The notes beneath the pieces were generated by a model. It did not search any database and was not told the origin of the DNA. It saw only the letters and a program-made list of their open reading frames with translations. Below, in pieces: positions 49,695 to 58,497 of a stretch of 64,000 bases of DNA. The position numbers and the translations under genes were made by a program. Where the stretch lies: NCBI RefSeq assembly GCF_046267875.1, contig NZ_CP176502.1, forward strand, positions 186,001 to 250,000. Direction: 5' to 3'. This DNA is from Mannheimia glucosida. GTDB taxonomy: Bacteria; Pseudomonadota; Gammaproteobacteria; Enterobacterales; Pasteurellaceae. Position 1 is the first letter of the stretch; the number at the start of each line of letters is the position of its first letter.

Positions 49695-50548
49695 TATTTC
49701 TCCTCATTATCTGATTCCAGCATTGCTTGCCAGATTTTTAACGCATCGGCGGTTTCTGCCACATCGTGCACCCGTAAAATTTTCGCCCCATTTTGGGCAG
49801 CTAATAATGCCCCTACCACAGAGCCAATCAGTCGTTGTTCTACCGGTTTGTCTAGCACCGCCCCAATCATTGATTTACGGGAAAGCCCGGCAAGCACAGG
49901 GAAGCCTGAATCCACAAAGGCTTTAAGATGTTTCAATAATTGGTAATTGTGCTTCACGCTTTTGCCAAAGCCAAAACCGGGGTCTAATATAATATGCTCT
50001 TTGGGAATGCCTGCGGTGATGCACTCGAAAATCCGTTGATTTAAGAAATCCGCCACCTCTTCCAATACATCATCATAGTGCGGATTTTGTTGCATTGTTT
50101 GCGGATTGCCTTGCATATGCATTAAACAAACCGGCAAGCCCAATTCTACTGCCGTTACTAACGCATTTGGCTCAGTTAAGGCTCGAATATCGTTAATCAT
50201 ATCCATACCGGCTTTTGCCGACTCTTTAAATACTTCCGCTTTGGAACTATCTACCGAAATCAAGCAATCAAAACGGCTGCGGATCGCCTCCACCACCGGC
50301 ACAACACGCTCTAATTCTTGTTCTAAGCTCACAATCGCTGCATTCGGGCGGGTGGATTCGCCGCCAATATCAATAATGCTTGCCCCATCAGCTAACATTT
50401 TTTCCGCTTGGAACAGAGCTTTATCAAGGGAAAAAAACTTGCCCGAATCGGAAAATGAATCCGGCGTGAAGTTTAAGATCCCCATAATTTGCGGCGTGGT
50501 TAAATCTAACAAGCGGTCATTTTTTTGAAAATTTTTGAAATGGATTTG
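49694..50548 (-). CDS. folP: Dihydropteroate synthase
   Basis: The enzyme joins p-aminobenzoate to the pterin precursor of folate and is the target of sulfonamides. Motifs: MGILNFTPDSFSDSG, IDIGGESTRP, DPGFGFGKS and GLSRKSM. The start at 50548 gives 284 residues and a typical N-terminus; an ATG at 50578 would begin at the very edge of the repeat at 50572-50640 and has no better ribosome site. An uptake signal (ACAAGCGGTCATTT) lies within the 5' part. Confidence 0.93.
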   Translation of the reverse strand, partial: QIHFKNFQKNDRLLDLTTPQIMGILNFTPDSFSDSGKFFSLDKALFQAEKMLADGASIIDIGGESTRPNAAIVSLEQELERVVPVVEAIRSRFDCLISVDSSKAEVFKESAKAGMDMINDIRALTEPNALVTAVELGLPVCLMHMQGNPQTMQQNPHYDDVLEEVADFLNQRIFECITAGIPKEHIILDPGFGFGKSVKHNYQLLKHLKAFVDSGFPVLAGLSRKSMIGAVLDKPVEQRLIGSVVGALLAAQNGAKILRVHDVAETADALKIWQAMLESDNEEK

Positions 50549-50571
50549 CATATTTTTGCTTATATTTTGCT

Positions 50572-50640
50572 GATGCAAGCGTCCACGCTTGTACCACTCT
50601 ATGTTTGTTACAGCACAAGCGTGGACGCTTGCGCTATCTT
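50572..50640. repeat. CAAGCGTCCACGCTTG repeat, copy 2
   Basis: GCAAGCGTCCACGCTTGTAC and, about 18 bases on, CACAAGCGTGGACGCTTGCG are inverted copies of the unit seen at 42129-42190. The outer bases extend to GCGCTATC, matching the GATAGCGC flank of the other copy. It separates rluC from folP. Confidence 0.75.
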
Positions 50641-50660
50641 ATACTCTCTCATTACGTTAT

Positions 50661-51623
50661 TTAGTAATTAGCCCTTAATTTCGCCAATACGCCTTTTAAG
50701 TTTTTATCCAACGGGGCGGTAATGACCATTTCTTCGCCGGTTTTTGGGTGTTCAAAACGAATAGCATAGGCGTGCAGAAATAAACGCTGTAAGCCCACTT
50801 CTTTCATTTTGCTGTCAAATTCCACATCACCATATTTGTCATCTAACGCAATCGGGTGTCCGGCATATTGGGTATGCACACGGATTTGGTGGGTTCTGCC
50901 GGTAATAGGCGAGGCTTTCACCAAAGTGGCATTGGCATAACGCTCTTCAATGCTGAAACGGGTTTCGGACGGTTTGCCCTCCTCACTCACTCGTACAATT
51001 CGTTCACCGCTGGCAAGTTCGTTTTTCAGCAACGGGGCTTTAATCACTTTAGTGTGAGCCTGCCATTGCCCTCGCACAAGGGCAAGATAGTCTTTTTGCA
51101 CCACTTTCTCACGTAGTTGTTCGTGCAAGGAACGTAACGCCGAACGCTTTTTTGCCACCAGCAAAATGCCTGATGTATCACGGTCGATACGGTGTACCAA
51201 TTCCAAGAAACGAGCCTGTGGACGTAACGCACGCAAAGCCTCAATCACACCAAAACTTAAACCACTGCCACCGTGTACAGCAATACCTGATGGTTTGTTA
51301 ATTACTAGCATTGAGTCATCTTCATACAGAATTTGGCTTTCCAGCTCCGCCACTTTGTTTAATTTAGTCGAAATTGGGGCTTCATTTTTTTCCGCTACAC
51401 GCACCGGTGGCACACGCACTAAATCATCGGGCTGTAATTTATATTCGGGCTTTATGCGCCCTTTATTCACCCGCACCTCGCCTTTTCGCACAATGCGGTA
51501 AATCAAACTTTTCGGCACGCCTTTGAGCTTTGCCAATAAAAAATTATCTAAACGCTGTCCGGCTTCATCTTCACTGATCGTAAAAAATTGAACACCGGCA
51601 CTAATTACTTTTTCTGTTGTCAT
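50661..51623 (-). CDS. rluC: 23S rRNA pseudouridine synthase RluC
   Basis: The 320-residue RluA-family enzyme modifies uridines 955, 2504 and 2580 in E. coli numbering. It has an S4 RNA-binding domain (QRLDNFLLAKLKGVPKSLIYRIVRKGEVRVN) and the catalytic motif HRIDRDTSG at 144-152 with Asp147. The start at 51623 (MTTEKV) is preferred to an ATG 66 bases upstream that would add a non-conserved leader. It is divergent from mscS. Confidence 0.92.
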   Translation of the reverse strand: MTTEKVISAGVQFFTISEDEAGQRLDNFLLAKLKGVPKSLIYRIVRKGEVRVNKGRIKPEYKLQPDDLVRVPPVRVAEKNEAPISTKLNKVAELESQILYEDDSMLVINKPSGIAVHGGSGLSFGVIEALRALRPQARFLELVHRIDRDTSGILLVAKKRSALRSLHEQLREKVVQKDYLALVRGQWQAHTKVIKAPLLKNELASGERIVRVSEEGKPSETRFSIEERYANATLVKASPITGRTHQIRVHTQYAGHPIALDDKYGDVEFDSKMKEVGLQRLFLHAYAIRFEHPKTGEEMVITAPLDKNLKGVLAKLRANY

Positions 51624-51731
51624 TATCTTGTCTTTTAGAGAAAATTTTGCTCTAAATTCTAGCACAAAACCGCTTAGCGAGTGAGGCAAATTCGCTAGGC
51701 TTATTTTTCATTTTAATTTTAAGGAAACAAT

Positions 51732-52634
51732 ATGACTGAAAAAGTCACCGAAACCGCCCCAAATATTGACGTGGTTGCCGAAACCGAAAAAGTAATTAAC
51801 AAAGTCAGCACAATGGATTTTAATTCCGTATTAAACGAGTGGATTATCCCTTATGGCACCAAAATTTTACTAGCGATTGCGATTTTTGTAGTCGGGAAAT
51901 TTCTTGCCCGCCTGATTAGCCGTTTACTCGGCAAAGCGGCATTAAAATCAACCAAAGATGAAATGCTGCAAAGTTTTATTGTCTCAATCAGCTATTTTTT
52001 ACTGCTGTTAATTGTGGTGATTGCCTCGCTTTCACAAATCGGCATTAACACCAGCTCGCTGGTTGCATTAATCGGTGCGGCCGGTTTAGCCATCGGTTTA
52101 TCATTACAAAACTCATTACAAAACTTTGCTGCCGGCGTGATGTTGTTAATCTTCAAGCCATTTCGCAAAGGGGATTTAATCGAAACCGGCGGAATGACCG
52201 GCGTGGTTGAACAAATGGGGCTTTTAGTGTTGGAACTTCGTACCGGCGATAACAAAACCGTGTTATTACCAAACGGCAAAGTGTTTTCTGACAGCATCAT
52301 CAACTACTCTAACAACCCGACACGCCGTATTGATTTCACCTTTGATATTTCTTATGAATCTAACTTAAAAGAGGCGAAAGAGATTATCCAACGCATTTTA
52401 GACGCCAATACTTATGTATTAAAAGATCCGGCACCTGTAGTAGCAGTCGGCGCTTTAGCACCGCATAGTGTTCAACTTGTTGTTCGCCCTTGGGTTCAGA
52501 CGCCAAATTACTGGGCAGCATATTGGGAAATTATCGAACAAGTAAAATTAGCCTTTGGTGAAGCAGGCATATCTATTCCTTACAACCAAATGGAATTGCA
52601 TATTAAAAGCGGTTCACTAGAGAATAAAGCATAA
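51732..52634 (+). CDS. mscS: Small-conductance mechanosensitive channel MscS
   Basis: The 300-residue inner-membrane channel opens under tension to release solutes on hypo-osmotic shock. It has three N-terminal helices, the pore-lining TM3 (ALIGAAGLAIGLSLQNSLQNFAAGVMLL), the beta domain (FRKGDLIETGGMTGVVEQMGLL) and a mixed C-terminal vestibule. AAGGAAA precedes the ATG. The length is close to E. coli MscS (286). Confidence 0.93.
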   Translation: MTEKVTETAPNIDVVAETEKVINKVSTMDFNSVLNEWIIPYGTKILLAIAIFVVGKFLARLISRLLGKAALKSTKDEMLQSFIVSISYFLLLLIVVIASLSQIGINTSSLVALIGAAGLAIGLSLQNSLQNFAAGVMLLIFKPFRKGDLIETGGMTGVVEQMGLLVLELRTGDNKTVLLPNGKVFSDSIINYSNNPTRRIDFTFDISYESNLKEAKEIIQRILDANTYVLKDPAPVVAVGALAPHSVQLVVRPWVQTPNYWAAYWEIIEQVKLAFGEAGISIPYNQMELHIKSGSLENKA

Positions 52635-52731
52635 GAAAAAAGCCTGTAAGCGGTCTTTTTTCGATAAAATTTTGCAAATTTTGGGCGAAGGTTTATACTT
52701 TAGCTAAATAATCTACGAACAGGAGCATATT

Positions 52732-53229
52732 ATGCGTATTGATACCTCTGCACTTTGCGATCTTTATTCTGACCAAGTTGATGTGGTTGAACCAATTTTC
52801 TCAAGCTTTGGCGGTGCTTCTTCCTTCTTTGGGAAGATTACCACGGTTAAATGCTTTGAAAGCAACGGTTTAATTGCTGAGGTTTTGGAAGAAGAGGGTG
52901 AAGGGCGAGTGCTGTTAGTCGATGGTGGCGGTGCAGTTCGTCGTGCCTTAATTGACGCAGAGCTGGCTCAACTTGCTGTAGATAACGGCTGGGAAGGTAT
53001 CATCGTTTATGGTGCGGTTCGCCAATTAGATATTTTGGAAAGATTAGATATCGGTATTCATGCTTTAGCGCCAATTCCAGTGGGAGCAGATAACACCGAT
53101 ATTGGAGAAGTGGACACACCGGTCAATTTCGGTGGCGTAACGTTCTTCCCTGAAGATTACATTTACGCTGATTTAACCGGCATTATTCTTTCGCAAGAGT
53201 TGTTGGATTTAAGCGATATTAGCGAATAA
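52732..53229 (+). CDS. rraA: Regulator of RNase E activity A
   Basis: The 165-residue ring-forming protein binds RNase E and slows mRNA decay. Family markers include the N-terminal TSALCDLY, FGGASSFFGKI, VDGGGAVRRALIDAELA and NGWEGIIVYGAVRQ. GGAG precedes the ATG. It is a single gene with a perfect terminator downstream. Confidence 0.95.
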   Translation: MRIDTSALCDLYSDQVDVVEPIFSSFGGASSFFGKITTVKCFESNGLIAEVLEEEGEGRVLLVDGGGAVRRALIDAELAQLAVDNGWEGIIVYGAVRQLDILERLDIGIHALAPIPVGADNTDIGEVDTPVNFGGVTFFPEDYIYADLTGIILSQELLDLSDISE

Positions 53230-53249
53230 ATATTTGCAAAAAAATACCA

Positions 53250-53273
53250 AAAACCGACCGCTTGGTCGGTTTT
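53250..53273. terminator. Bidirectional terminator between rraA and the patatin gene
   Basis: AAAACCGACC-GCTT-GGTCGGTTTT, a perfect 10-bp stem with T-runs on both strands, between convergent genes. Confidence 0.88.
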
Positions 53274-53276
53274 TTA

Positions 53277-54638
53277 CTACTGCAATATTTTTAATGCCGC
53301 ATTATATTCTTGAGATTGCTGTAATAAAACTCGAGCGGCTTCACGTAATTTATCTACATCGTCTTCCGGCAGATAAAATGATGTTGCAATATTTAGCACA
53401 TCTCTTTTTAAATCACCATCAGGTAATTCTTTTAAACCTAAACTAACAAAATGCATTTCGATCTTCGATGGCTGTTTATTTGCATATTCATTCCAACCAT
53501 CCGTAAACTGGCGGTAACGCTGTAAATTAATTTGTGTCGTTCTATCAATTGGCACGTTAACTATTGTATTCACTACATCAGCCACACCCGGCACATTTGC
53601 GGTCTTATCGATCTCGCTAGAGACTTCATTTTGCGCATTTACATTAATCACTACAATATTTTTCACCCCAAGCTGATGAATATACTGGTACATCTCTTCA
53701 ATACCCATAACATCAGATATTTCCAGCACACTGGCAAGCCCTAAATTATCCGTTAATCCACCATCAACTAAATGGATAAAGGGGCGCTCTTTACTATCTT
53801 GATAAAGGCTGAGTATATGATTCGTTTCTTCAATATTTTTTGTAATTAGTCCATCAATTGCTTTTTCCCTAGCACTAAATTCTTGTGGCATACTAAAATG
53901 GCAATTTCCACCATTGTTATTCAGTGTAAGCGGCGCAAAAATCAGAGGAACAGAACTAGAAGCAGCAACAGCACGGGAAATTTCTAAATCATTCAAATTT
54001 AAACAAAGCCCATCAAAGGTTTCTTGCGTAAAGGTCAGTTTTTGACCAATATTCATGTCTGTTGCGCTAATCACAGCAAAAGGTCCTTTACGATTTTTCA
54101 CTAAATCACCAAACTTTTTACCATGATAAAGGGCAAAATTTAAGCGTTCTTGCAATAAATCACCACGCCCATATTGAGGAGAACTTAAACGAGGAAGATT
54201 GGATAACGAAAACACCTCTGTAATAATATCTTTTTGAAAGTTCGCTTTTAAAAAACGGTCAGCAAATTTAGGAATGATATCCTTTCCTTCCAACGCAAAA
54301 TAAGTGGCTAATATCGATCCACCTGATACGCCAAAGGCAATATCAATATTCTCTAATAAAGTATTACCTTTATTTGTTTCTTTCACCCTTACCTTTTTAA
54401 ACTCTTCCAACACACCATAACCAAGCGCCGCCGCTCTTGTTCCACCACCTGAAAACATGATAACAACAATATTACCGTCTTTTGCACTTTCAGCGATCAC
54501 ATTTTTTTGTCGATAACCTCTTTCCACATTTACCTGTTTAATTGTTTCAACTGGCTTATAAACAACCAAACTACAAGCAGATAACACTAGCGTAAAGACG
54601 AAGATGAAAAGTTGTTTTATTTTGTTTAAAAAAAGCAT
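53277..54638 (-). CDS. Patatin-like phospholipase lipoprotein
   Basis: The 453-residue protein has a lipoprotein signal peptide with lipobox LSAC (Cys22), so it is membrane-anchored. The patatin domain shows the oxyanion loop FSGGGTRAAALGYG (62-75), the nucleophile elbow GVSGGS with Ser105, and the catalytic Asp in VDGGLTDNLG. Such enzymes hydrolyse phospholipids or other acyl esters. It has no accessory genes next to it. The catalytic dyad is intact. Confidence 0.87.
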   Translation of the reverse strand: MLFLNKIKQLFIFVFTLVLSACSLVVYKPVETIKQVNVERGYRQKNVIAESAKDGNIVVIMFSGGGTRAAALGYGVLEEFKKVRVKETNKGNTLLENIDIAFGVSGGSILATYFALEGKDIIPKFADRFLKANFQKDIITEVFSLSNLPRLSSPQYGRGDLLQERLNFALYHGKKFGDLVKNRKGPFAVISATDMNIGQKLTFTQETFDGLCLNLNDLEISRAVAASSSVPLIFAPLTLNNNGGNCHFSMPQEFSAREKAIDGLITKNIEETNHILSLYQDSKERPFIHLVDGGLTDNLGLASVLEISDVMGIEEMYQYIHQLGVKNIVVINVNAQNEVSSEIDKTANVPGVADVVNTIVNVPIDRTTQINLQRYRQFTDGWNEYANKQPSKIEMHFVSLGLKELPDGDLKRDVLNIATSFYLPEDDVDKLREAARVLLQQSQEYNAALKILQ

Positions 54639-54837
54639 AAAAAACCTAAATTAAGATCTATTTCTACAAATTATAACCTTTTTAGCTAAAGATAAAAGCG
54701 GTCAAATTTGGCCTAAAATTTGCAAAATTATTTAATATAAGTAAATAGTGCTTTTCATCATAAGCGCTTTATGAAACAAATTGAAAGGGATAAAATGCCT
54801 ACATTCTCTATTTCTCTATGTACTAAGGAATTATAAA

Positions 54838-55389
54838 ATGGCAAAACAAATTGCAGTATTAATTGGTAGCGGCAGCAAAACTTCATTTAGTCACTTGACT
54901 GTTCGTCACTTACAAAAAATGGCACCTGCAAGCATTCAATTAAACATTGTGGATATTGCAGACTTACCACTTTACGACCGTGATTTAGACGAAAACAGCC
55001 CGGCACAATACACTCGAGTGCGTGAAGCGATTGCTGTGGCAGATGGCGTGTTATTAGTCACTCCTGAGCATAATGCAAGCTTTTCTGCAATGCTTAAAAA
55101 TGCGATTGACGTGGTTTCTCGCCCAATGGGGCAAAGCAAATGGATTGGCAAACCTGCAGGTATTGTAACCGTTGGTGCAAGCCCGGCAGGTGGTGTGCGT
55201 TCTGCTGATCAAGTGCGTACTATTACTTCAGGCTCATTTATCAATATGCCAACTTTACCTTTTGCATTAAACGTAGGTAACTTATTTGCAGGCGTATTTG
55301 ATGAGCAGGGTGAAATTGCCTCTGAGGCATTAAAAAGTGCAATGCAAAACTTCATTAATGCCTATGCTCAGTTTGTAGAAAAATACTAA
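54838..55389 (+). CDS. NAD(P)H-dependent FMN reductase / quinone reductase
   Basis: The 183-residue flavodoxin-fold protein has the FMN phosphate loop GSGSKTSFS and the TPEHNASFSAMLKNAIDVVSRP signature of the YieF/ChrR group, which reduce quinones, chromate or azo compounds. The ATG at 54838 follows AAGGAA; an in-frame ATG 57 bases upstream lacks a ribosome site. It ends in a strong terminator, the last clear host-type element before the imported block. Confidence 0.87.
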   Translation: MAKQIAVLIGSGSKTSFSHLTVRHLQKMAPASIQLNIVDIADLPLYDRDLDENSPAQYTRVREAIAVADGVLLVTPEHNASFSAMLKNAIDVVSRPMGQSKWIGKPAGIVTVGASPAGGVRSADQVRTITSGSFINMPTLPFALNVGNLFAGVFDEQGEIASEALKSAMQNFINAYAQFVEKY

Positions 55390-55401
55390 TCTTATAATGC
55401 A

Positions 55402-55437
55402 AAAAAGCCGTTTATCTAAAAATATAAACGGCTTTTT
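55402..55437. terminator. Bidirectional terminator
   Basis: AAAAAGCCGTTTAT and ATAAACGGCTTTTT form a 14-bp stem with an 8-base loop between the FMN reductase gene and the convergent lysR gene. Confidence 0.88.
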
Positions 55438-55458
55438 TCGTAGTAAAAGAAAGGATAA

Positions 55459-56367
55459 TTAAAGAGCCTGTTTAGGTTTGACCACACCCTGCAGTACTTC
55501 CCTTAACCACCGATGTGCCGTATCTTGTTCGGTTCTTTCGTGCCAAGCCATCATCATGGTGAAGCCTTCTACCTCTATGGGTGGAAGTTGTAAATAGACA
55601 TTGGGTAGTGTTTTTGCCAAGCGTTCGGGTAATACTGCAACTAAGTCGGAGCCTTGCAATAACTGGGGCAGCAGTGAAATATGATTTACAGATACCATCA
55701 CCTTGCGCTGTAGCCCAATCTTTTGTAATGCCAGATCTGTGGCACCGCTGAATTCTCCGCCATTGTAAGAAAGCATTGCAAACGGCAATTGGCTGAATTG
55801 TTGGGGTGAGAGCGGCTTGGCGACCATCGGGTGCGTTTTACTCATCGCACACACATAACGTTCCTCATATAACACGGTTTTGATGATGTCAGCGCTTAAA
55901 TGTTGTTGGCTGACTAAAGCAAGATCAATCTTGTTTTGCTCAAATAAGGTTTTGATATTTTGCCCCTGCACTGGCAGCAAGGCAACTTTTACATTCGGAG
56001 CAAGCCGTCTTAAACGCAGAATCAGCGGCAAGGCAATGATTTGTTGTACATAATCCATCGCTGCAATACGCAAGGTCATATTCAGATGTTCCGGCTCCAA
56101 TATGGGCGGTTGCAGCATGGAGCGGATATCTTGCAGAATGTTGCGTGCGGTCTGCCCCAGTTGCAACGCGCGGTCAGTGGGCTGCATACCGTGTTGTACC
56201 CGTACGAACAGCGGATCGTTAAAACTCTCCCGCAAGCGGTTTAAAATACCGCTCATCGCCGGTTGAGTAATGGATAATCGTTGTGCTGCTCGGCTAACAT
56301 TGCATTCGTCCAGCAGTACCACAAAGGCTTTGAGCAAATTGAAATCCAGAGTTCTTATATCACTCAT
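55459..56367 (-). CDS. LysR-family transcriptional regulator
   Basis: The 302-residue regulator has the N-terminal helix-turn-helix (LDECNVSRAAQRLSITQPAMSGILNRLRE) and a substrate-binding domain of the NodD/LinR-like type. It is divergent from the Old Yellow Enzyme homologue, the usual arrangement for a LysR protein and its target. Its base composition is higher in G+C than the neighbours on the left, and it probably belongs to the imported block, although it contains one partial host uptake core (GCAAGCGGTTT near 56233). Confidence 0.88.
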   Translation of the reverse strand: MSDIRTLDFNLLKAFVVLLDECNVSRAAQRLSITQPAMSGILNRLRESFNDPLFVRVQHGMQPTDRALQLGQTARNILQDIRSMLQPPILEPEHLNMTLRIAAMDYVQQIIALPLILRLRRLAPNVKVALLPVQGQNIKTLFEQNKIDLALVSQQHLSADIIKTVLYEERYVCAMSKTHPMVAKPLSPQQFSQLPFAMLSYNGGEFSGATDLALQKIGLQRKVMVSVNHISLLPQLLQGSDLVAVLPERLAKTLPNVYLQLPPIEVEGFTMMMAWHERTEQDTAHRWLREVLQGVVKPKQAL

Positions 56368-56457
56368 TATTATACCTAACTATCACAATAATCAATTTGA
56401 ACAGATAATAGCACTGAATTATTATTCCGCCTAATCTATTTCATTAAGGAAGGCAAC

Positions 56458-57519
56458 ATGGCGAAATTTAGAAAATTATTTACTCCGTTTAACATTAAAA
56501 ACTTGGCATTGAAAAACCGTGTGGTCATGCCACCAATGTGTCAATATTCAGCGACCGACGGCGTGCCGAACGATTGGCATTTCGTGCATTACACCAGCCG
56601 TGCGGTAGGTGGTGTAGGCTTGATTATTGTGGAGATGACCAATGTAACGCCAAACGGCAGAATTACGCCAAACTGCTTAGGCTTATGGAACGACGAACAA
56701 CAACAGGCATTTAAAAAACTGGTAGACAGCGTTCATGCGCAAGGAGCAAAAATTGGCGTGCAAATCGCCCATGCCGGACGCAAAGCCCAAGATGAGCCGA
56801 ATGCGGTGGCTCCAAGTGCGATTCACTATGGTGAGTTGGATTACGCTGGACAAAATCTGATTACACCTCGCGAGCTAACGACAGATGAAGTCAAAGCATT
56901 GGTTCAGGCCTTTAAGAATTCAGTCAAACGTGCAGTTGAGGCAGGCTTTGATACAATTGAAATCCACGGTGCACACGGTTATCTAATTCACCAATTCTAT
57001 TCGCCGAAATCCAATCAGCGCAGTGATGAGTACGGCCAAGACAAAATGTTGTTTGGCGAGCAAGTGATTCAGGCAGCACGTGAAGTGATGCCGTCTGAAA
57101 TGCCGTTAATTGTCCACATTTCTGCACAAGAATACGGTGAAAACGGCTTTGGCTTGGATTATGGTTTGCAGGTAGCGAAACGTTTTGCCGATGCAGGCGC
57201 AGATGTCTTAGACATCAGCGGTGGTGGCGACGGTGTGTTGCATGCAGGCAATCACCCCGAATTTTACGCAGGTTATCAAGTGGACTTTGCCCGTCAAGTG
57301 AAGCACGCTACAGGTAAGCCGGTAATTGCAGTGGGCATGTTGGATAATCCGGCGGTAGGCGACCATATTTTGGGTATGGGCGATGCGGATTTAGTGGCGG
57401 TGGGAAGAGCCTTATTGCGCGATCCGTACTGGGTATTGAATGCACAATATGACCAAAATGCAGCAGACAGCAGTGAAATGCAGTTTGTACCGAAGCAATA
57501 TGAACGCGGATTTATGTAA
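56458..57519 (+). CDS. Old Yellow Enzyme family NADPH dehydrogenase (YqjM-like)
   Basis: The 353-residue FMN-dependent ene-reductase reduces activated C=C bonds or nitro compounds. It belongs to the thermophilic-like YqjM subclass: PPMCQYSA with Cys28 and Tyr30, the catalytic pair in IEIHGAHGYLIHQF and the FMN region VGRALLRDPYWV. AAGGAAG precedes the ATG. An exact Neisseria uptake 12-mer ATGCCGTCTGAA is embedded in the coding sequence at 57088-57099. Confidence 0.92.
   Translation: MAKFRKLFTPFNIKNLALKNRVVMPPMCQYSATDGVPNDWHFVHYTSRAVGGVGLIIVEMTNVTPNGRITPNCLGLWNDEQQQAFKKLVDSVHAQGAKIGVQIAHAGRKAQDEPNAVAPSAIHYGELDYAGQNLITPRELTTDEVKALVQAFKNSVKRAVEAGFDTIEIHGAHGYLIHQFYSPKSNQRSDEYGQDKMLFGEQVIQAAREVMPSEMPLIVHISAQEYGENGFGLDYGLQVAKRFADAGADVLDISGGGDGVLHAGNHPEFYAGYQVDFARQVKHATGKPVIAVGMLDNPAVGDHILGMGDADLVAVGRALLRDPYWVLNAQYDQNAADSSEMQFVPKQYERGFM
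57088..57099 (+). other. Neisseria-type DNA uptake sequence inside the ene-reductase gene
   Basis: ATGCCGTCTGAA is identical to the 12-mer AT-DUS of N. meningitidis and N. gonorrhoeae. It has no known role in Pasteurellaceae. Confidence 0.85.
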
Positions 57520-57533
57520 ACAACCAACGTGAA

Positions 57534-57559
57534 AGACCGTCTGAACATTCAGACGGTCT
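57534..57559 (+). terminator. DUS-like inverted-pair terminator
   Basis: AGACCGTCTGAA-CA-TTCAGACGGTCT is a perfect 12-bp stem followed by a T-run. Each arm is a Neisseria uptake sequence with one changed base at its 5' end. This is the same terminator design that Neisseria uses. Confidence 0.85.
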
Positions 57560-57660
57560 GTTTTTCTCATCACGTCAACTTATACCTAAATATCAAAATT
57601 ATCAATTATTAAAAATAACTTAAATCTTTTATACTTATCCGTATTTCATCTAGACTTTTC

Positions 57661-57672
57661 AGACCGTCTGAA
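57661..57672 (+). other. DUS-like 12-mer upstream of the nitroreductase gene
   Basis: AGACCGTCTGAA repeats the variant found in the preceding terminator and lies in a small palindrome (CTTTTCAGA-CCG-TCTGAAAAG). Confidence 0.7.
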
Positions 57673-57702
57673 AAGACTGTTTTGCATTTTTAGGAGTGTT
57701 CC

Positions 57703-58362
57703 ATGCAATTTTTCAACAAAGAAGACGTAATCAATGCCTTTCATTACCGTGCATCTACCCGTTCTTACGACGGTAACAGAAAAATTCCGGCTGAAGATTT
57801 CAACTATATTCTGGAACTCGGTCGTTTAAGTCCAAGTTCGGTAGGCTCAGAGCCTTGGCAGTTTTTAGTGTTGCAAAACCCTGAATTACGGCAAAAAATC
57901 AAACCTTACTGCTGGGGCATTCCAACTATGGAAACCTCAAGCCATATCGTAGTGATTTTAGCGAAGAAAAATGCCCGTTACGACAGCCAATATTTTTCTG
58001 AAATTATGGATAGACGAGGTTTGCAAGGCGAAGCGCGCGAAAAAGCCATGGCCGTGTATAAAAAATTCCAAGAGAAAGATATCGGCATTTTAGACAGCGA
58101 ACGCAGCCTGTTTGACTGGGCAAGCAAACAAACCTATATCGCATTGGGCAACATGATGACAGGCGCAGCTTTGATTGGTGTAGATTCTTGTCCGATTGAA
58201 GGTTTCGCTTACCAAGAAGTCAACGATATTTTGGCAGCGGAAGGATTATTTGACCCAAGCGAATGGGGCGTATCGGTGATGTGTACCTTCGGTTACCGTG
58301 ATAAAGAAATCCGCCAAAAAGCACGTAAAGATTTCGAAACCGTGGTGAAATTCATCGAATAA
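57703..58362 (+). CDS. NAD(P)H nitroreductase (NfsB-like)
   Basis: The 219-residue protein is an FMN-dependent nitroreductase: the phosphate-binding start YRASTRSYDGNRKI, SPSSVGSEPWQFLV, and the C-terminal WGVSVMCTFGYRD. These enzymes reduce nitroaromatics and quinones. TAGGAG precedes the ATG. It follows the ene-reductase on the same strand, after a terminator, so it probably has its own promoter. Confidence 0.9.
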   Translation: MQFFNKEDVINAFHYRASTRSYDGNRKIPAEDFNYILELGRLSPSSVGSEPWQFLVLQNPELRQKIKPYCWGIPTMETSSHIVVILAKKNARYDSQYFSEIMDRRGLQGEAREKAMAVYKKFQEKDIGILDSERSLFDWASKQTYIALGNMMTGAALIGVDSCPIEGFAYQEVNDILAAEGLFDPSEWGVSVMCTFGYRDKEIRQKARKDFETVVKFIE

Positions 58363-58417
58363 ACCGGCTAGGCAAAACGGCTATTCAATATCAGGTAAAC
58401 GCCGATACCAAACCTTA

Positions 58418-58447
58418 AGGCCGTCTGAATCCGCATTCAGACGGCAT
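58418..58447 (+). terminator. Paired exact Neisseria uptake sequences (terminator)
   Basis: AGGCCGTCTGAA (58418-58429) and the reverse complement of ATGCCGTCTGAA (58436-58447) form a 10-bp stem followed by TTTCTTTT. Both arms are exact DUS 12-mers (AG-DUS and AT-DUS). Confidence 0.88.
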
Positions 58448-58497
58448 TTCTTTTCAACCACCACTCATTTTGAGGCGGCAATACAACCCAGTTAGTC

